Shown here in pieces: positions 7,091 through 9,769 of a stretch of 9,769 nucleotides of DNA. Both the position numbers and the translations under genes were made by a program. Source of the DNA: Bacteroidales bacterium (GTDB lineage Bacteria > Bacteroidota > Bacteroidia > Bacteroidales > Rikenellaceae). Every line of letters starts with the position of its first letter. The first letter of the stretch is position 1. The stretch is from contig CASPAC010000032.1 of the NCBI GenBank assembly GCA_949419965.1, forward strand, positions 1 to 9,769. Reading direction: 5' to 3'. Below the pieces are notes generated by a model. The model did no database searches. It had not been told where the DNA came from and saw only the letters and a list, made by a program, of their open reading frames with translations.

Positions 7091-9355
7091 ATGCGGTGGC
7101 GCAAACCGGTTTTTCAGGTGGTGGGAGCCCTGGCGGCGGCTGTAGCGTTGCTGTGGCTTGTCGCATTGCCGGACGATCCGTTCGGCGGTGTTCCGTGCTC
7201 CACCGTGGTCACCGACCGCCATGGCGAGTTGCTCGGCGCCCGCATTGCCGATGACGGACAATGGCGTTTTCCGCTTTGCGATTCGGTGCCCCGCAAGTTC
7301 GCCGTGGCGCTCATCGAGTTCGAGGACCGCACCTTCTACCGCCATCCGGGAGTGAGCCTGCGGGCCGTTTGCCGCGCTGCGTGGCAGAATCTGCAGGCCG
7401 GGCGCATCGTTTCGGGCGCCAGCACCCTCACCATGCAGGTCATCCGCATGTCGCGTCGCAAGCCCCGCACGCTTTGGCAGAAAGGCGTGGAGATGTTTCT
7501 GGCCACGCGGCTTGAGGCGCGCTCTTCCAAGGAAGAGATTCTGCGGCTCTACGCTTCGCATGCGCCTTTCGGCGGCAATGTCGTGGGCATAGATGCCGCC
7601 ATGTGGCGTTACCTGGGCAACGACGGCTCCGACCTGTCGTGGGCCGAGGCCGCGACGCTCGCCGTGCTGCAGAACGCCCCGTCGTCGATCCATCTTGCGC
7701 GCAACCGGAGCCGGCTGCTCGACAAGCGCAACCGCCTGCTGCGACACCTGGCCGACAAAGGCTATCTTTCCGTCGAGGATTGCGCCCTGGCCGTCGAGGA
7801 ACCGCTCATCGGGAGTCCATTGGCGCTGCCCAACCATGCTCCTCATCTGGTCGAACACTATGACAAGATACGCCACGGCCGGAAGACCGTGACGTCCATT
7901 GATCTTGCACTCCAGCGGCAGTTCGCGGCCCGCACCGACCGCTGGAGCCGCGAACTGCGCACACGGGGTATCAACGACTTGGCGGCCGTCATCGTCGACG
8001 TGGCGAGCGGCGGAGTCGTGGCCTATTGCGGCAATGCCGATCCGGCGCATCTCCGTCCGGGAGCCTGCGTCGACATCGCCCGGGCGCCCCGCAGTTCGGG
8101 CAGCATCCTCAAACCGCTGCTCTATTGCGCCGCCCTGCAGGAGGGCACCATTCTGCCGCGGACGCTGCTGCCCGACGTGCCGCTGCGCTTCGGGAACTTC
8201 GCGCCGCAGAATTACGACCGCAAGTTCGTGGGTGCCGTACCGGCCGACCAGGCCTTGGTCCGGTCGCTCAACGTGCCCAACGTGTGGCTGCTCAAGGAAC
8301 ACGGGCTGTCGCGCTTCGTCGGGCAGCTTCGCAAGGCAGGCTTCACTACGGTCGACAGCCGTGCCGAACGCTACGGGCTGACGCTCATTCTCGGCGGTGC
8401 CGAGGTCACGCTGGCCGATGCGACCGGTGTTTATGCTGCGCTGGCGGCTTTCTGCAACGGCTCGCACAACGAGCTGCCGGCCGGGTTTCCCTTTTTTGAC
8501 AGGGTTGCCGTTTACGAGATGTTCGAGGCGATGAAGTGCGTGGACCGCCCCGACGAACTCGACATGCGCATGGTCACTTCGGTGACCGACATTGCCTGGA
8601 AGACCGGCACCAGCTATGGCTCGCGCGACGCGTGGGCCGTGGGGGTTACGCCGCAATACGCCGTGGGCGTGTGGGCGGGCAACGCCGAGGGGCAGGGGAG
8701 TCCCCTTCTCACCGGAACCCGTGTTGCAGGGTCGGTGCTGTTCGATCTGTTCGATCTGCTGCCGCGCGGCGGGTGGTTCCCGGCTCCGACGGCCGGAGAG
8801 GGGGTGTCGGCTTCGGTCTGCCGGCAGTCGGGCATGCTCGCCGGACCCGATTGTACAGACACGCTTAGGTTGCTGCTGCCCAGCAATGCAATGCGCAGCC
8901 GTGTGTGCCCCTACCATCGGCAGGTCCGGTTGTCGGCCGACGGTCGCTATCGTGTTGAAGATCCCGGCGAACCGGCGCGGACGGTCTCCATGTTCATTCT
9001 TCCGCCGGCCATGGCGTGGTATTACAAACAACAGCATCCCGAATACGCCCCGCTGCCGCCGTTACGCCCTGCGGCCGATGTCGACGAACGTTTCGAGATC
9101 ATGCGTTTCATCTACCCCTCGCAGGGGAGCGTCGTATCCATCCCGCGCCATCTCGATGGCGAGGTGCGTGGCGCCACCTTCACGCTGGCGCATGTCGCGC
9201 CCTCGAAAACGGTGTTCTGGCATCTCGACGGCGAGTATCTCGGCACGACGTGCGACCTTCACAAGTTCCGGATCGTGCCGCCGCCGGGGATTCATCGTCT
9301 GACGGTGGTCGATGAGGACGGCAATACGCTTTCGGTGGAATTCCGGGTCGTCTGA
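7091..9355 (+). CDS. pbpC: Penicillin-binding protein 1C (bifunctional transglycosylase/transpeptidase)
   Basis: This class A penicillin-binding protein (754 aa) is a membrane-anchored enzyme that polymerises glycan strands from lipid II and cross-links peptide stems in the periplasm. A single N-terminal membrane segment spans about residues 6-27. The GT51 transglycosylase domain (about 40-220) shows EDRTFYRHPG with catalytic Glu78, then GASTLTMQ at 109-116 and KEEILRLYASHAPFGGN at 147-163. The transpeptidase domain (about 295-560) has SILK (338-341, nucleophile Ser338), SLN (392-394) and KTGTS (504-508), so all three catalytic motifs are intact. Cysteines 577, 588 and 606 lie in the C..SG..AG..C...CPYH pattern typical of PBP1C. 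The end (about 672-754) matches the BiPBP_C domain found in PBP1C. Length is normal. The ATG at 7091 is 7 nt after the A2M stop, so the genes are probably cotranscribed. This pairing suggests wall repair at sites of envelope attack, which is an inference from the known association. I see no clear plus-strand terminator after it. Confidence 0.96.
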   Translation: MRWRKPVFQVVGALAAAVALLWLVALPDDPFGGVPCSTVVTDRHGELLGARIADDGQWRFPLCDSVPRKFAVALIEFEDRTFYRHPGVSLRAVCRAAWQNLQAGRIVSGASTLTMQVIRMSRRKPRTLWQKGVEMFLATRLEARSSKEEILRLYASHAPFGGNVVGIDAAMWRYLGNDGSDLSWAEAATLAVLQNAPSSIHLARNRSRLLDKRNRLLRHLADKGYLSVEDCALAVEEPLIGSPLALPNHAPHLVEHYDKIRHGRKTVTSIDLALQRQFAARTDRWSRELRTRGINDLAAVIVDVASGGVVAYCGNADPAHLRPGACVDIARAPRSSGSILKPLLYCAALQEGTILPRTLLPDVPLRFGNFAPQNYDRKFVGAVPADQALVRSLNVPNVWLLKEHGLSRFVGQLRKAGFTTVDSRAERYGLTLILGGAEVTLADATGVYAALAAFCNGSHNELPAGFPFFDRVAVYEMFEAMKCVDRPDELDMRMVTSVTDIAWKTGTSYGSRDAWAVGVTPQYAVGVWAGNAEGQGSPLLTGTRVAGSVLFDLFDLLPRGGWFPAPTAGEGVSASVCRQSGMLAGPDCTDTLRLLLPSNAMRSRVCPYHRQVRLSADGRYRVEDPGEPARTVSMFILPPAMAWYYKQQHPEYAPLPPLRPAADVDERFEIMRFIYPSQGSVVSIPRHLDGEVRGATFTLAHVAPSKTVFWHLDGEYLGTTCDLHKFRIVPPPGIHRLTVVDEDGNTLSVEFRVV

Positions 9356-9441
9356 TCCGAGACCGGGCGGGCGGGAGTGTCGTTTTTGCGCAGTCCGATC
9401 GAGGATGCACGTCCGGCGGTTCACGTCGGGGGACAGCCATG

Positions 9442-9473
9442 AAAAACACCGCCCGACCAGAGGTCGAGCGGTG
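9442..9473 (-). terminator. Intrinsic terminator of the candidate small RNA
   Basis: On the minus strand, caccgctcgacc and ggtcgggcggtg form a 12-bp stem with one internal mismatch and a 3-nt loop, followed by ttttt (plus-strand aaaaa at 9442-9446). The plus-strand side of the hairpin is not followed by a T run, so it acts mainly on the minus strand. Confidence 0.8.
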
Positions 9474-9534
9474 CCCCGAAGGATGTGAGTTGCGTCTTCA
9501 TCCCAGTGTCCGAACGTCCAGCGTGCTGTTCGGA
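9442..9534 (-). ncRNA. Candidate structured small RNA, about 93 nt, unnamed
   Basis: On the minus strand a full consensus promoter (-7 box at 9547-9540) is followed about 6 nt later by a compact structured stretch that ends in an intrinsic terminator. Hairpin 1 has a perfect 8-bp stem, gtccgaac / gttcggac (9535-9528 with 9515-9508), and a 12-nt loop. Hairpin 2 has a 5-bp ggatg / catcc stem (9503-9499 with 9485-9481). Hairpin 3 is the 12-bp terminator stem (9473-9462 with 9458-9447). No open frame of useful size fits between promoter and terminator. The layout of Bacteroidetes promoter, about 100 nt of structure and terminator matches the description of the Bacteroidales-1 RNA motif, but I cannot confirm that family from memory of its sequence. 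It could also be a trans-acting sRNA of unknown role. It converges on pbpC, with its terminator about 87 nt after the pbpC stop. Confidence 0.55.
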
Positions 9535-9539
9535 CGATG

Positions 9540-9569
9540 CAAAGATACAAAAAATCCCCCCCCCGCAAA
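9540..9569 (-). promoter_or_regulatory. Bacteroidetes-type promoter of the candidate small RNA
   Basis: Read on the minus strand, TTTG (9569-9566) and TATCTTTG (9547-9540) are separated by an 18-bp spacer, an exact match to the -33 / -7 consensus of Bacteroidetes. The expected start site is near 9533-9536, which coincides with the base of hairpin 1. The spacer contains a run of nine G (9564-9556). Confidence 0.65.
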
Positions 9570-9596
9570 TTTTGGACTGAATTAATTATTAAAAAA

Positions 9597-9628
9597 TCCA
9601 TTTGTGTTATAAGTATAACAGAAATGGA
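9597..9628. repeat. Near-perfect 32-bp palindrome (inverted repeat)
   Basis: The arms TCCATTT-g-TGTTATA and TATAACA-g-AAATGGA flank a 2-bp centre (ag). All positions are complementary except one G opposite G. On the minus strand the palindrome is followed by TTTTTT (plus-strand aaaaaa at 9591-9596), so it could be an AT-rich terminator for a minus-strand transcript coming from the right. As DNA, its symmetry also fits a dimeric regulator site 27 bp upstream of the small RNA -33 box. Confidence 0.6.
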
Positions 9629-9769
9629 TGATCCGATGGTGTAAAAAGTTCCTCGGAAAGGTAAATTAGAACTCTTGTCAATCCCCCGGGCCGCGCTTTT
9701 TGCCGGCGATGGGCTCGGTCGGTCGTAGGGTGTTTTTGCTTGCCTGCAAGACTTGAGCCGGAGGTGTTC
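9629..9769. other. Window end, no feature recognised
   Basis: I see no tRNA, coding region or complete consensus promoter here. On the minus strand ttgaca near 9680 followed by tacctttc around 9656 is a one-mismatch match to the -7 box, but the spacing is short and I do not call it. Confidence 0.4.

Noticed and set aside
6815..9037. A minus-strand open frame of about 740 codons antisense to pbpC
   Set aside because: Same cause. The plus-strand frame has all the GT51 and transpeptidase motifs, and the antisense translation has none.
9062..9601. A minus-strand 179-codon frame covering the small RNA locus
   Set aside because: It runs across the promoter, hairpins and terminator and then antisense through pbpC, with no domain. 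It is an artefact.
9630..9685. A possible minus-strand promoter (ttgaca then tacctttc)
   Set aside because: One mismatch in the -7 box and a short spacer. It would also drive a transcript straight into the palindrome with no recognisable product.

Overview
The window is bacterial, GC-rich, and looks like Bacteroidales, with Alistipes or another Rikenellaceae member as my best guess. The evidence is a Bacteroidetes-style 5S rRNA, promoters of the TTTG / TAnnTTTG type with no clear Shine-Dalgarno sequences, a VR-like stretch resembling Bacteroidetes diversity-generating retroelement targets, and a Bacteroidetes-type alpha-2-macroglobulin paired with penicillin-binding protein 1C. The genus is an inference.

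Layout: (1) Positions 1-280 are the tail of an rRNA operon: the 23S-5S spacer, a 5S rRNA gene and a strong intrinsic terminator. (2) Positions 280-1380 hold no convincing intact gene. They contain repeat-like debris and, on the minus strand, a frameshifted fragment whose translation resembles the C-type-lectin-fold variable end of DGR target proteins or FISUMP/DUF1566 domains. (3) A Bacteroidetes-type promoter near 1382-1413 precedes a two-gene plus-strand operon: a large bacterial alpha-2-macroglobulin lipoprotein (1833 aa) with an intact CxEQ thioester, then pbpC (754 aa) starting 7 nt after its stop codon. (4) Positions 9356-9769 hold a good candidate for a small structured RNA on the minus strand, about 93 nt. 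It has a consensus promoter, three hairpins and an intrinsic terminator, and it converges on pbpC. A G9 homopolymer lies in the spacer of its promoter, and a near-perfect 32-bp palindrome lies just upstream.

The operon makes sense as an envelope-defence unit. Bacterial alpha-2-macroglobulin is thought to trap proteases that breach the envelope, and PBP1C is thought to repair peptidoglycan at the same site. The pair is a known conserved arrangement. The less ordinary signals are the small RNA locus and the VR-like remnant.
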